DNA of 34,502 nt from an uncultured Eubacteriales bacterium (GTDB taxonomy: Bacteria > Bacillota_I > Bacilli_A > RF39 > UBA660). The notes beneath the pieces are model-generated. The model searched no databases and was not told the origin of the DNA. It worked only from the letters and a program-made list of their open reading frames with translations. Positions 23,396 through 30,391 of this stretch are shown here, piece by piece; the first letter of the stretch is position 1; each line of letters opens with the position of its first letter. Both the position numbers and the translations under genes were made by a program. Where the stretch lies: NCBI GenBank assembly GCA_900319955.1, contig ONQM01000009.1, positions 1 through 34,502 on the forward strand. The letters are read 5' to 3'.

Positions 23396-24631
23396 ATGCA
23401 AAATTTTGAACTTACTACCCCAATTAAGAAAGATGTAAGAGAGGGTAATACAAAAAAAATTATTTTGATACCAAGATCAAGTAAGAATGTTTTAGCACAT
23501 TATGAAAAAATATTAAATGAAACAGTAAATAATAAAACTGTACCTTTGAAAGCATCAAGAATAGTTGAACCTTCTATGGTAAATGTACCTAATAATAACG
23601 TAATAAAAGATACACAAGCAGAAATTGTTGACTCAAAGATAGATGGAAAGAGAATACTATCAGATGAATCAAAAGCAATTAGAGTTAAAAATAGTTGGTA
23701 TGAAAATATGAAAAAACAATATAATTCATTTAAGAAAAATGAAAATGCTAGAGAAATAAAGCCTATAGAAAAAGAAGTAAAACCAGAAATTAGAGAAGAA
23801 ATTAAACCAATTGTAGATATTCCAATTAAAAATGTAGAAGAGATTAAACCAGTTGAAAAAGAAATAAGAGAACCAGAAGAAGTTAATTTAAATAATATTT
23901 CATTATTTCCAACTAAAGATGAAAATGATAATATTAATAGATCTTATGAAGCTCCTATAGTAGCTCCAACAGTTGATAGAAATGTAAAAGAAGATAGGAA
24001 AGTAGAAGAAAATATATCTTCATTTGATGAAAAATTAAAAGAAAGTTTAAGTGAATCACTAAGAAGAAATTTACAAGAGCTTAATAATGATGAAGATAAA
24101 GAAACAAAGAGTGAAATAAGTGATAGAGTACTTGATGATATACTTAATAATTTGAATGAATCAACTAAGAAAGATGGAAAAGAAATAAAATCAGAAATAG
24201 TAGGAGAGAAAAGTATGGATGAGAAAATAGAAAGAACTATTTATGAAAGCAATATAAATGAATCTAGCGATATGAAAGAATATTCTGATTCAAAAAGAGA
24301 ACTAGAAAGACAATTAGAAAAACAAAATGATAAGAATGCAGAAGCTGATTCAGATCTTCAAAAATCAAGAGAAGCATTAAGAGATGCTGAGAAAAAACAA
24401 AATGAATTAAAAGAAGATGCTAAAAATAAATTAATTAAACTTGCTGAGATTTTAAATAGTAAGAAGAAACAAGAAGAAGCTACAAATAAGGAAATAAAAG
24501 AAACAAATAATAAAATAGATGATATCAATGAGAAAAATGATAATCTAATTAACTTTAATGATAAGCTTGATGAGATGATTGAAAGAGAATCTCAAGAAGT
24601 AGAATCTAAAGGAAGATCGCGTGTAGCATAA
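23396..24631 (+). CDS. Long charged protein with coiled coil, unknown function
   Basis: No family recognised. The first 110 residues (MQNFELTTPIKKDVREGNTK, then IILIPRSSKNVLAHYEKIL) look folded. A middle part (about 118-170) repeats Glu-Ile-Lys-Pro units (IKPIEKEVKPEIREEIKPIV), and 170-280 is acidic and unstructured. The last 120 residues form a coiled coil with heptads (SKRELERQLEKQNDKNAEAD, ALRDAEKKQNELKEDAKNKL). No signal peptide or membrane segment. AGGAGG is near the ATG. It lies 15 bases after the DUF1292 gene and ends in a terminator. The neighbourhood suggests a sporulation or envelope scaffold, which is inference only. Confidence 0.65.
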   Translation: MQNFELTTPIKKDVREGNTKKIILIPRSSKNVLAHYEKILNETVNNKTVPLKASRIVEPSMVNVPNNNVIKDTQAEIVDSKIDGKRILSDESKAIRVKNSWYENMKKQYNSFKKNENAREIKPIEKEVKPEIREEIKPIVDIPIKNVEEIKPVEKEIREPEEVNLNNISLFPTKDENDNINRSYEAPIVAPTVDRNVKEDRKVEENISSFDEKLKESLSESLRRNLQELNNDEDKETKSEISDRVLDDILNNLNESTKKDGKEIKSEIVGEKSMDEKIERTIYESNINESSDMKEYSDSKRELERQLEKQNDKNAEADSDLQKSREALRDAEKKQNELKEDAKNKLIKLAEILNSKKKQEEATNKEIKETNNKIDDINEKNDNLINFNDKLDEMIERESQEVESKGRSRVA

Positions 24632-24655
24632 AGTAGGTAATACCTACTTTTTCTT
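24631..24655 (+). terminator. Terminator after the coiled-coil gene
   Basis: AAGTAGGT (24631-24638) and ACCTACTT (24642-24649) with a three-base loop, then TTTCTTTTT. It directly follows the stop codon. Confidence 0.8.
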
Positions 24656-24660
24656 TTTCA

Positions 24661-24666
24661 TATAAT
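24661..24666 (+). promoter_or_regulatory. -10-like element before the YutH-like gene
   Basis: TATAAT at 24661-24666, 13 bases before the ATG at 24680. No recognisable vegetative -35, which would suit an alternative sigma factor, but this is weak evidence. Confidence 0.35.
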
Positions 24667-24679
24667 TAATTGATGATAT

Positions 24680-25555
24680 ATGAAAGAAGAAATAGAATAT
24701 TTATATAATTTAAGAATAAATGAATTAAAAAAATATGATAACAATATTATATTTTTGTCTGATAATAACTACTATAAGGTTGAGAGATCTTTAAGAAGTG
24801 AAGAAGAATTAGATATTATTTATGATATAACATTTAGTAGTTTGGAATTTAATAAATTAATAAAGACTAGATTTAATAAAGTAGTATTTAATTATGAAAA
24901 TAATAATTATATAGTTTATAAAATTATACATAATAATGATATAGGAGATTTTATTAGATCATTAAATTATAGAAAAAATTATAATATATTAAAAAGAAAT
25001 ATACTTTTTCATGATAATTCATATTTTTTAATAAGTAAAAAAGTTGATTATATTGAATATCAGTATGAACATATAAAAGGTAAATATCCTATTATTGATG
25101 AATCAATAGATTATTTTATAGGACTTGCAGAATGCTCTATTAATTATCTTAAACGTGCACAAAATAGTCCATATAAAGATGATTTAGTATTATCACATAA
25201 AAGAATAAATGAATTTCTTTATAGCCCAAATGAACTTATTATTGATAGCTCTGTACGTGATGTAGCAGGAATACTTAAATATATATTTTGGAATGATATT
25301 AAAAATATTGATATAAGAAATTTTATTTTAAATTTAAATTTTAATAAATTACAATATGAAAAATTAATATTTAGAATGCTTTATCCATCATTTTATTTTG
25401 ATAGTTATGAAAAATTGATAAACAATAATAAAAAAGAAGAAAAAAGTAATATAAAAAAATTCATAGAAAGTTCTTCTTCCTATGAAAAATATGTTTTAAA
25501 TATAATAAATATAATATCTTTAAAAGAAAATGTAATGAAAGTACAATTTCTTTAA
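24680..25555 (+). CDS. YutH/CotS-like putative spore coat kinase-fold protein
   Basis: YutH and CotS are spore-coat proteins with a degenerate aminoglycoside-kinase fold. The strongest resemblance is in the middle: LVLSHKRINEFLYSPNELIIDSSVRDVAGILKY, which follows the YutH order of a His-containing segment, then an Asp-x2-x-RD(L/V)A motif. The flanking sequence is low in complexity (Asn, Lys, Ile, Tyr) and hard to align. 291 residues is somewhat short. The next gene is YutI-like, as in Bacillus where yutH and yutI are neighbours. No Shine-Dalgarno is obvious. Assignment is probable and rests on motif plus context. Confidence 0.55.
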   Translation: MKEEIEYLYNLRINELKKYDNNIIFLSDNNYYKVERSLRSEEELDIIYDITFSSLEFNKLIKTRFNKVVFNYENNNYIVYKIIHNNDIGDFIRSLNYRKNYNILKRNILFHDNSYFLISKKVDYIEYQYEHIKGKYPIIDESIDYFIGLAECSINYLKRAQNSPYKDDLVLSHKRINEFLYSPNELIIDSSVRDVAGILKYIFWNDIKNIDIRNFILNLNFNKLQYEKLIFRMLYPSFYFDSYEKLINNNKKEEKSNIKKFIESSSSYEKYVLNIINIISLKENVMKVQFL

Positions 25556-25794
25556 ACTCTTCGTACTTCTTTAACTTCTGGTACTTCTGAACAAATTATT
25601 TCTTCAATTCCATCTTTTAATGTGTAATCTATTAAAGAGCAGTTTTCACAAGCACCACCAAATCTTAAATAAAGTATTCCATCCTCAAACTTTTCAAAGA
25701 CAATAAAACCACCTTCACTTGCAATAAATGGTTCTATTTTATCAAGTTCTATTTTTATTCTATCTATAACATTGTTATCATTTTTCTTCTTCAT
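25552..25794 (-). CDS. yutI: NifU-like iron-sulfur scaffold protein YutI
   Basis: A C-terminal NifU-domain protein (Nfu type) that can carry and hand on Fe-S clusters. It includes FIASEGGFIVFEKFEDGILYLRF, then GACENCSLIDYTLKDGIEEII with the CxxC cluster site. About 80 residues. Start at 25794 is set by AGGTGAC on the minus strand, which spans the alternative GTG at 25803. It is convergent with the YutH-like gene (four-base overlap) and divergent from the S1-domain gene. A TATAAT on the minus strand (25813-25818) may be its -10. Confidence 0.9.
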   Translation of the reverse strand: MKKKNDNNVIDRIKIELDKIEPFIASEGGFIVFEKFEDGILYLRFGGACENCSLIDYTLKDGIEEIICSEVPEVKEVRRV

Positions 25795-25854
25795 ATTAGT
25801 CACCTAACGTATATTATATAGCAAAATAATCTTTTAAGTAAAGTAATTTTGTGT

Positions 25855-25860
25855 TACAAT
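25855..25860 (+). promoter_or_regulatory. -10-like element before the S1-domain gene
   Basis: TACAAT at 25855-25860, 22 bases before the start at 25883, in the divergent yutI/S1-domain gap. The -35 is weak. Confidence 0.4.
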
Positions 25861-25882
25861 AAACAAAGTGGGTGATACTTTT

Positions 25883-26242
25883 ATGTCTAAATATAATATA
25901 AATGATGTTATAAATGTTACAGTAACAGGAATAGAAAATTATGGATTCTTTGTAAAAGTTGATGATGAATATACAGGACTTGTACATATCTCAGAAATAA
26001 GTGAATTTTTTGTAAAAGATATAACAGACTTTGTAAACGTTGGAGAAGAAATAAGGGCAAGAATAATATCAATAGATGAAGAAAAGAGACAAATGAGTTT
26101 AGAAATAAAAGGATTAAACTATAAAATTCATGGTAGGAGGAAAGCTAAAATAAGGGAAACAGAACATGGATTTGATACACTTGCAGCTAATTTAGATGGC
26201 TGGATCGATGAAAAAGCAAAGAATCTTGCAAATAAAAAGTAA
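25883..26242 (+). CDS. S1 RNA-binding domain protein (CvfD/YugI type)
   Basis: A single S1 (OB-fold) domain covers residues 5-75: INDVINVTVTGIENYGFFVKVDDEYTGLVHISEIS, then DFVNVGEEIRARIISIDEEKRQMSLEIK. A basic tail follows (HGRRKAKIRETEHGF, then LAANLDGWIDEKAKN). This fits the general stress/ribosome-associated S1 proteins YugI, GSP13 and CvfD, which act as post-transcriptional regulators. 119 residues. Start at 25883 is set by GGGTGAT (25870-25876); a GTG at 25868 overlaps that site. Monocistronic, followed by the tRNA cluster. Confidence 0.88.
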   Translation: MSKYNINDVINVTVTGIENYGFFVKVDDEYTGLVHISEISEFFVKDITDFVNVGEEIRARIISIDEEKRQMSLEIKGLNYKIHGRRKAKIRETEHGFDTLAANLDGWIDEKAKNLANKK

Positions 26243-26259
26243 AAATTTCACTCATAATA

Positions 26260-26288
26260 TTGACAAATAAGGAATAAATTGGTATATT
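26260..26288 (+). promoter_or_regulatory. Promoter of the tRNA cluster
   Basis: TTGACA at 26260-26265 and TATATT at 26283-26288, spacing 17, with the first tRNA starting 22 bases after the -10. Confidence 0.8.
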
Positions 26289-26309
26289 TAATCATGTCAA
26301 CTGATTAAT

Positions 26310-26386
26310 GGGCGTTTAGCTCAGTTGGTTAGAGCACTTGCCTTACAAGCAAGGGGTCATAGGTTCGAGTCCTATAACGCCCACCA
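26310..26386 (+). tRNA. tRNA-Val (UAC)
   Basis: Cloverleaf with acceptor GGGCGTT/AACGCCC, anticodon loop CTTACAA (anticodon TAC), T-loop TTCGAGT and encoded CCA. First of five tRNAs before the terminator. Confidence 0.97.
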
Positions 26387-26392
26387 TTTTAT

Positions 26393-26468
26393 GCCGAAAT
26401 AGCTCAATTGGTAGAGCAACTGATTTGTAATCAGTAGGTTCCGGGTTCGATTCCTGGTTTCGGCACCA
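26393..26468 (+). tRNA. tRNA-Thr (UGU)
   Basis: Acceptor GCCGAAA/TTTCGGC, discriminator A, encoded CCA. Anticodon loop TTTGTAA between ACTGA and TCAGT, anticodon TGT. 76 bases. Confidence 0.97.
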
Positions 26469-26474
26469 TTTTTT

Positions 26475-26558
26475 GGAGAGATAGCGAAGTGGTTAAACGC
26501 GACAGACTGTAAATCTGTTCCTTCGGGTTCCATGGTTCGAATCCATGCCTCTCCACCA
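26475..26558 (+). tRNA. tRNA-Tyr (GUA)
   Basis: A class II tRNA with long variable arm (TCCTTCGGGTTC region). Anticodon loop CTGTAAA between ACAGA and TCTGT, anticodon GTA. CCA encoded. The seventh acceptor pair is A-C (GGAGAGA against CCTCTCC), whereas most tRNA-Tyr have G-C here. Confidence 0.96.
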
Positions 26559-26562
26559 GAAT

Positions 26563-26637
26563 TGCCTCGTAGCCAAGTGGTAAGGCATCAGACTTTGACT
26601 CTGACATGCGCTAGTCCGAATCTAGCCGAGGCAGCCA
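26563..26637 (+). tRNA. tRNA-Gln (UUG)
   Basis: Acceptor TGCCTCG/CGAGGCA, discriminator G, CCA encoded. Anticodon loop CTTTGAC, anticodon TTG. The T arm reads GCTAG-TCCGAAT-CTAGC, so the base at position 55, normally U (made pseudouridine), is C (26616). Confidence 0.96.
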
Positions 26638-26653
26638 TTTTTGATTTGTATAT

Positions 26654-26729
26654 GGTTCGTTAGCTCAGTTGGTAGAGCATTTGACTTTTAATCAAAGGGT
26701 CTGGAGTTCGAATCTCCAACGAGCCACCA
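26654..26729 (+). tRNA. tRNA-Lys (UUU)
   Basis: Acceptor GGTTCGT/ACGAGCC (one G-T), anticodon loop CTTTTAA between TTTGA and TCAAA, anticodon TTT, CCA encoded. Confidence 0.97.
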
Positions 26730-26743
26730 TTTATGTTTATAAG

Positions 26744-26764
26744 CCGTTGTTAAACAACGGTTTT
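26744..26764 (+). terminator. Terminator after the five-tRNA unit
   Basis: CCGTTGT (26744-26750) and ACAACGG (26754-26760) with loop TAA, then TTTT. Confidence 0.8.
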
Positions 26765-26838
26765 AATATTAAAAAATAAAATAATTTATCTTTTATACTA
26801 TTTTTTTGAAAAAAATAGAAAATATTATTAAAAATTAT

Positions 26839-26867
26839 TTTACTTTTTATAAAGTCTTTGGTATAAT
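26839..26867 (+). promoter_or_regulatory. Promoter of tRNA-Leu
   Basis: TTTACT at 26839-26844 and TATAAT at 26862-26867, spacing 17, between the preceding terminator and tRNA-Leu. Confidence 0.65.
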
Positions 26868-26903
26868 AAAGCTGTGCTTTGAAAAAAGAGACAAAATATT
26901 TTT

Positions 26904-26992
26904 GCTCGAGTGGCGAAATTGGTAGACGCACAGGACTTAAAATCCTGCGAGAATAAACCCTCGTGCCGGTTCAAGTCCGGCCTCGAGCACCA
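26904..26992 (+). tRNA. tRNA-Leu (UAA)
   Basis: Class II tRNA, 89 bases, acceptor GCTCGAG/CTCGAGC, anticodon loop CTTAAAA between CAGGA and TCCTG, anticodon TAA, long variable arm CGAGAATAAACCCTCG, CCA encoded. Confidence 0.97.
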
Positions 26993-27004
26993 GTTGAAAA
27001 ATAG

Positions 27005-27033
27005 AAGTTATCATTAATTTGATAACTTTTTTC
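27005..27033 (+). terminator. Terminator after tRNA-Leu
   Basis: AAGTTATCA (27005-27013) and TGATAACTT (27020-27028) with loop TTAATT, running into TTTTT. Confidence 0.8.
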
Positions 27034-27049
27034 TATATTATTTTTTTAT

Positions 27050-27487
27050 ATAATAGGAAAGTCATAGATAATTTTATAATAAATCTTAAATACTCTTTTT
27101 AATGTCAACATTTTGCGCGTATAATAAAGTTAGTTATAAAGGTGGTGATTTACTTGAAAATATATAAAGCTTATAGGTTTAGAATGTACCCTGATTAATG
27201 TACTAAATCTAAACTTAATTCATTTATGGGAACAAGTAGATTTATATATAACCACTATCTTGATTTAAAAGATAAATATTATAATGAATTGAATATTAAT
27301 TATAATATTAATGATATGAAGAAAGATATTAAGAATTAGTAAAATAAAATTATTAATTACAAAATTAAAAGGTAGTGACTATCCGGTACTGGTCTATGGA
27401 GAAACCATTAGGGTTCTGTGAATTAGAAAAAGAAATACGTGAGGACTTCTAAGTGATTAATAAATTTATTTATTAATTACTTTTGTT
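27050..27487 (+). mobile_element. Degenerate IS200/IS605-type element with tnpB remnant
   Basis: The left part (27054-27078) matches the left half of the mini remnant at 11692-11717. A tnpB start follows at 27154. The right part (about 27361-27470) has the GC-richer, hairpin-prone sequence GACTATCCGGTACTGGTC with GGAGAAACCATTAGGG and GGTTCTGTGAATTAG, of the kind found at the 3' end of tnpB and its omega RNA. It ends in ATTTATTTATTAATTACTTTTG (27464-27485). A second right-end-like block, AGAATTAGTAAAATAAAATT then ATTAATTAC, lies inside at 27334-27360, so the interior of tnpB has been deleted. Confidence 0.65.
27154..27339 (+). pseudogene. tnpB: tnpB N-terminal fragment
   Basis: After AAGGTGGTGAT a TTG-initiated frame reads KIYKAYRFRMYPD, the invariant start of IS605-family TnpB (RNA-guided nuclease ancestor of Cas12), then an in-frame TAA at 27196. 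Past the stop the same frame still shows SKLNSFMGTSRFIYNHYLDLKDKY and NINDMKKDIKN, with the classic family string SRF-x-YNHYL. It stops at 27337 where a right-end-like repeat begins. The catalytic RuvC part is absent, so it cannot be active. Confidence 0.8.
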
Positions 27488-27584
27488 CATTATTGTTTGA
27501 CTTATTTAATTTTACTAGTTGACTTGACAATAATAAAAGCCTACATTAAAATAAAAACTAACGAACAAGAATAGGTGAATAAAT

Positions 27585-27931
27585 ATGTAAAAATTAACTT
27601 TAAGAGAGTTACTAAATTTATCTGATGAAGAAATAGTAAATAGTAAAATTTCTTTAAATTACTGGAATAAAAAAACTGATAAATGGTATTATGATGAATG
27701 GAAAATAACAAAAAAGATGATTTCACATATTATAATCTAAGCTCTAGAGGAATATTATTACATAATGGAAATATTTTATTTAGTTTTGTTGAAATTCCAG
27801 GTGATAATAAAAAAAGGATTTTAACTTTATTTTCAAAAATTACAAAAAGTGTTAAATGTGGTCTATGTAAACATGAGTCTATAAGAAGATATGATGGTAT
27901 GAAATACAAGTTATTCTTTAAAATATGCTAG
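27585..27931 (+). pseudogene. Broken gene, possibly N-terminal part of a GIY-YIG-type protein
   Basis: AGGTGAATAA leads to ATG at 27585, immediately followed by TAA. Ignoring that stop, the frame reads LTLRELLNLSDEEIVNSKIS and DKWYYDEWKI; it must shift near 27698 to continue with FTYYNLSSRGILLHNGNILF, SFVEIPGDNKKRIL and a Cys-containing end before the TAG at 27929. The order (LRELL-LSDEEI-NSKI, then a W-rich segment and FSFVEI) vaguely recalls the N-terminal region of a family of GIY-YIG restriction-like proteins, but no GIY-YIG motif is present, so the family is uncertain. Confidence 0.5.
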
Positions 27932-28079
27932 TAGTAGATTAAAGAAAGATAAGAATATTATAGACATTGCAATAAAAAAGTCGTTCATGATTTAACAAGT
28001 GAAATAGATAAATGTGATTTCTAACTTGCATAATTAATTAATAATAATATATAATAAAGATAAGTTTGGAGGATATGGT

Positions 28080-28397
28080 ATGTCTAATATTATTGAATAC
28101 ATAATTATATTTGCAGTACTTTTAGTTATATTGCTTGCAATAATTAAAGCTAGCAAGAAAGATGTTAATTTAGATTTAAATAAACTTGTTGAATATCTAG
28201 GTGGAAAAGATAACATCATTAAAACTGAAAGTGAACATTCTAGGTTTAAAGTAACACTAAAAGATGTTAGTAAAGCAAACAAAGAGGGAATTCAAAAGTT
28301 AGGAGCTAAAGGAATAGTTGAAATTGATAATCAACTTAAAATAATTTTAGGTCCATCATCTAGTCAATTAAAAAAATATATTGATGAATTAAAATAA
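28080..28397 (+). CDS. Membrane-anchored PTS EIIB-like domain lacking the active cysteine
   Basis: Residues 5-23 form a membrane helix; residues 32-105 have the EIIB (glucose-superfamily) pattern: LVEYLGGKDNI, SRFKVTLKDVSK, LGAKGIVEIDNQLKIILG and the terminal helix. In sugar-transporting EIIB the phosphorylated Cys sits two residues before T/S-R in a D-x-C-x-TRLR motif; here the matching string is TESEHSRFK, with no cysteine in the whole protein. So it cannot phosphorylate sugars by the normal route and is probably structural or regulatory. GGAGG is near the ATG. nifS follows after a terminator. Confidence 0.78.
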   Translation: MSNIIEYIIIFAVLLVILLAIIKASKKDVNLDLNKLVEYLGGKDNIIKTESEHSRFKVTLKDVSKANKEGIQKLGAKGIVEIDNQLKIILGPSSSQLKKYIDELK

Positions 28398-28424
28398 TCC
28401 TAGTTCTTTTGAATTAGGATTTTT
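28396..28424 (+). terminator. Terminator between the EIIB-like gene and the desulfurase gene
   Basis: AATCCTA (28396-28402) and TAGGATT (28415-28421) with extra inner TTC/GAA pairing, then TTTT. The ribosome-binding site AGGAGG of the next gene follows at once. Confidence 0.7.
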
Positions 28425-28437
28425 AGGAGGTATTAAA

Positions 28438-29556
28438 ATGATTTATCTAGATTATAGTGCAACGACACCAGTTAATAAGAAAGTATTAGAAACATTTGAT
28501 AAGGTAAGTTTAGAGTTTCCAGGTAATCCAAACTCACTTCACAAACTCGGACTTGAATCAAATAAACTAATAGATGCTGCAACAAGTCATATTGCACAAC
28601 TTTTAGGTGTTAAAAAAGATGAAATTATTTATACAAGTGGTGCAACTGAATCTAATAATACTGCTTTTTATGGAGTTTTAAATAAATATAAAGAAAGAGG
28701 TAAAGAAATAATTACAACTAAATTAGAGCACTCAAGTATTAATTCTAATTTAGATTATATTAAATCCTTAGGATATAAAGTTATTTATTTAAAACTAAAT
28801 GAAGATGGAAAAATAGATTTGGAAGATTTAAAAAATAAAATAAATAATAACACAGTACTTGTATCCATTGCATCAGTTAATAGTGAAACAGGAGTAAGAC
28901 AGGATATTAATGAAATAGGAAAAATTATAAAGGAGTATCCAAGATGCATATTTCATAGTGATATGACACAAAGTATTGGTAAAGTAAAAGAAAATTTGAG
29001 GTTCGTTGATTTAGCATCATTTTCAGCACAAAAGTTTTATGGACTTAAAGGAATAGGAGCTTTAATTAAAAAAGAAAATATTGATTTAGAGCCACTTATA
29101 AAGGGTGGTAAGTCAACAACAATTTATAGATCAGGAACACCAAGCCCCGCACTTATTGCATCTGTTTCAAAAGCACTTACTTTAGCTTATGAAAATATAG
29201 ATAAGCATTATGAATATGTTAAAAACTTAAATAATTATTTAAGAGAAAATATAAAGAATATTGATGATATTCATATAAATAGTCCAGAAAATGCATTACC
29301 ATACATTTTAAATATAAGCGTTTATGGAATAAAACCTGAAACACTTATGCATGCACTTGAAGAAAAAAATATTTATATATCAACAAGAACAGCATGTTCA
29401 CAAGATGACTATTCTAAAGCAGTATATGCTCTTACTAATAATATGGAATATGCAAAAACATCTCTTAGAATAAGCCTGTCTTATCTCACAACAAAAGAAG
29501 AAATAGATGAGTTTATAAAAGCATTCAAAGAAATAATAAAAGACTTGAGATTTTAA
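28438..29556 (+). CDS. Cysteine desulfurase (NifS/IscS family)
   Basis: A PLP enzyme that takes sulfur from cysteine for Fe-S clusters and thio-tRNA. Motifs: YLDYSATTPVNKKVLETF at the start, TSGATESNN, the PLP lysine K199 in FSAQKFYGLKG, and the active cysteine C320 in STRTACSQDD. 372 residues; the loop around C320 is of the short, NifS/IscS-like class. AGGAGG precedes the ATG at 28438. Convergent with the sirtuin gene (four-base overlap). Which pathway it feeds (Fe-S or tRNA thiolation) is not shown; the neighbours give no thiI or iscU, though yutI lies 3 kb upstream. Confidence 0.93.
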   Translation: MIYLDYSATTPVNKKVLETFDKVSLEFPGNPNSLHKLGLESNKLIDAATSHIAQLLGVKKDEIIYTSGATESNNTAFYGVLNKYKERGKEIITTKLEHSSINSNLDYIKSLGYKVIYLKLNEDGKIDLEDLKNKINNNTVLVSIASVNSETGVRQDINEIGKIIKEYPRCIFHSDMTQSIGKVKENLRFVDLASFSAQKFYGLKGIGALIKKENIDLEPLIKGGKSTTIYRSGTPSPALIASVSKALTLAYENIDKHYEYVKNLNNYLRENIKNIDDIHINSPENALPYILNISVYGIKPETLMHALEEKNIYISTRTACSQDDYSKAVYALTNNMEYAKTSLRISLSYLTTKEEIDEFIKAFKEIIKDLRF

Positions 29557-30293
29557 TTCCAAGTCTTTATTTTGTCATAAAGTTTATTAAAAATATTTCC
29601 TAAATCATCATTAATAACTAAGTTACATCTACTGTTATAATCAGTATTATCTCTATTAATTAAAACAATATTAAATCCTCTAAAATAATTAATAAATGAT
29701 GCAGCAGGATATACAGAAAGACTAGTACCTGCGATAATTAATAAATCAGCATTTTCTATCTCATAAATAGCACTCATAACTGTATCTTCTGGAAGAGCTT
29801 CACCATAAAGTACGACATCAGGTTTTATAACACCTCCACATGTACATTTAGGAACTCCCTCGTGATTAAAAACGTATTCTGCATTATATTTTTTACCACA
29901 ACTTATGCAGTGATTAACCATAATAGTTCCATGTATTTCATATACATTTTTTGTACCAGCTTCTTTATCAAATCCATCAATATTTTGAGTAACTACTGAT
30001 ATATGCTTGCCTTTATCTTGTAAAAATTTTATTGTTTTATGAATTATATTAGGACTATATTTGAGTGAACTTAAGTTCTCTTTATAAAATTTATAAAAGT
30101 ATTCTGTATTATTAAAGAAAAAATCATGACTTAAAATATCTTCTGGTGGATATTTCTCTTTCTTATTATAAAGGCCATTACTGCTTCTAAAATCTTTTAA
30201 ACCAGAAAGAGTAGATACACCAGCTCCTGTAAAAAATACTGTTCTTCTAGATAACTTAATCATTTCATATAATTTATTTACTTTATCATCCAT
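29553..30293 (-). CDS. Sir2 family NAD-dependent protein deacylase
   Basis: Sirtuins remove acyl groups from lysines using NAD. Motifs in order: FFTGAGVSTLSGLKDFRSSNGLY (GAG-x-S and DFR), TQNID, the catalytic-histidine string YEIHG, four zinc cysteines (CISCGKKY then CTCGG), and AGTSLSVYPAASF. 246 residues, standard for a class U/M bacterial CobB-like protein. The minus-strand GGTGAT just before the ATG at 30293 fixes the start; a start 15 bases further up is inside that site. Confidence 0.93.
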   Translation of the reverse strand: MDDKVNKLYEMIKLSRRTVFFTGAGVSTLSGLKDFRSSNGLYNKKEKYPPEDILSHDFFFNNTEYFYKFYKENLSSLKYSPNIIHKTIKFLQDKGKHISVVTQNIDGFDKEAGTKNVYEIHGTIMVNHCISCGKKYNAEYVFNHEGVPKCTCGGVIKPDVVLYGEALPEDTVMSAIYEIENADLLIIAGTSLSVYPAASFINYFRGFNIVLINRDNTDYNSRCNLVINDDLGNIFNKLYDKIKTWN

Positions 30294-30337
30294 ATATATC
30301 ACCATCACAATTTTATCACAAAATAGGTAAAATGATA

Positions 30338-30366
30338 TTGTCTTTTTTATTTTCTTTTTATATAAT
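30338..30366 (+). promoter_or_regulatory. Promoter before the small exported protein gene
   Basis: TTGTCT at 30338-30343 and TATAAT at 30361-30366, spacing 17; the start codon at 30392 follows with GGTGAT before it. Confidence 0.65.
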
Positions 30367-30391
30367 GTATGTATAAGATATGGTGATAGTA

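Noticed and set aside
27029-28079. CRISPR array or intact insertion sequence in the decayed region
   Set aside because: There are no evenly spaced repeats; only the degenerate IS605-type remnant described.
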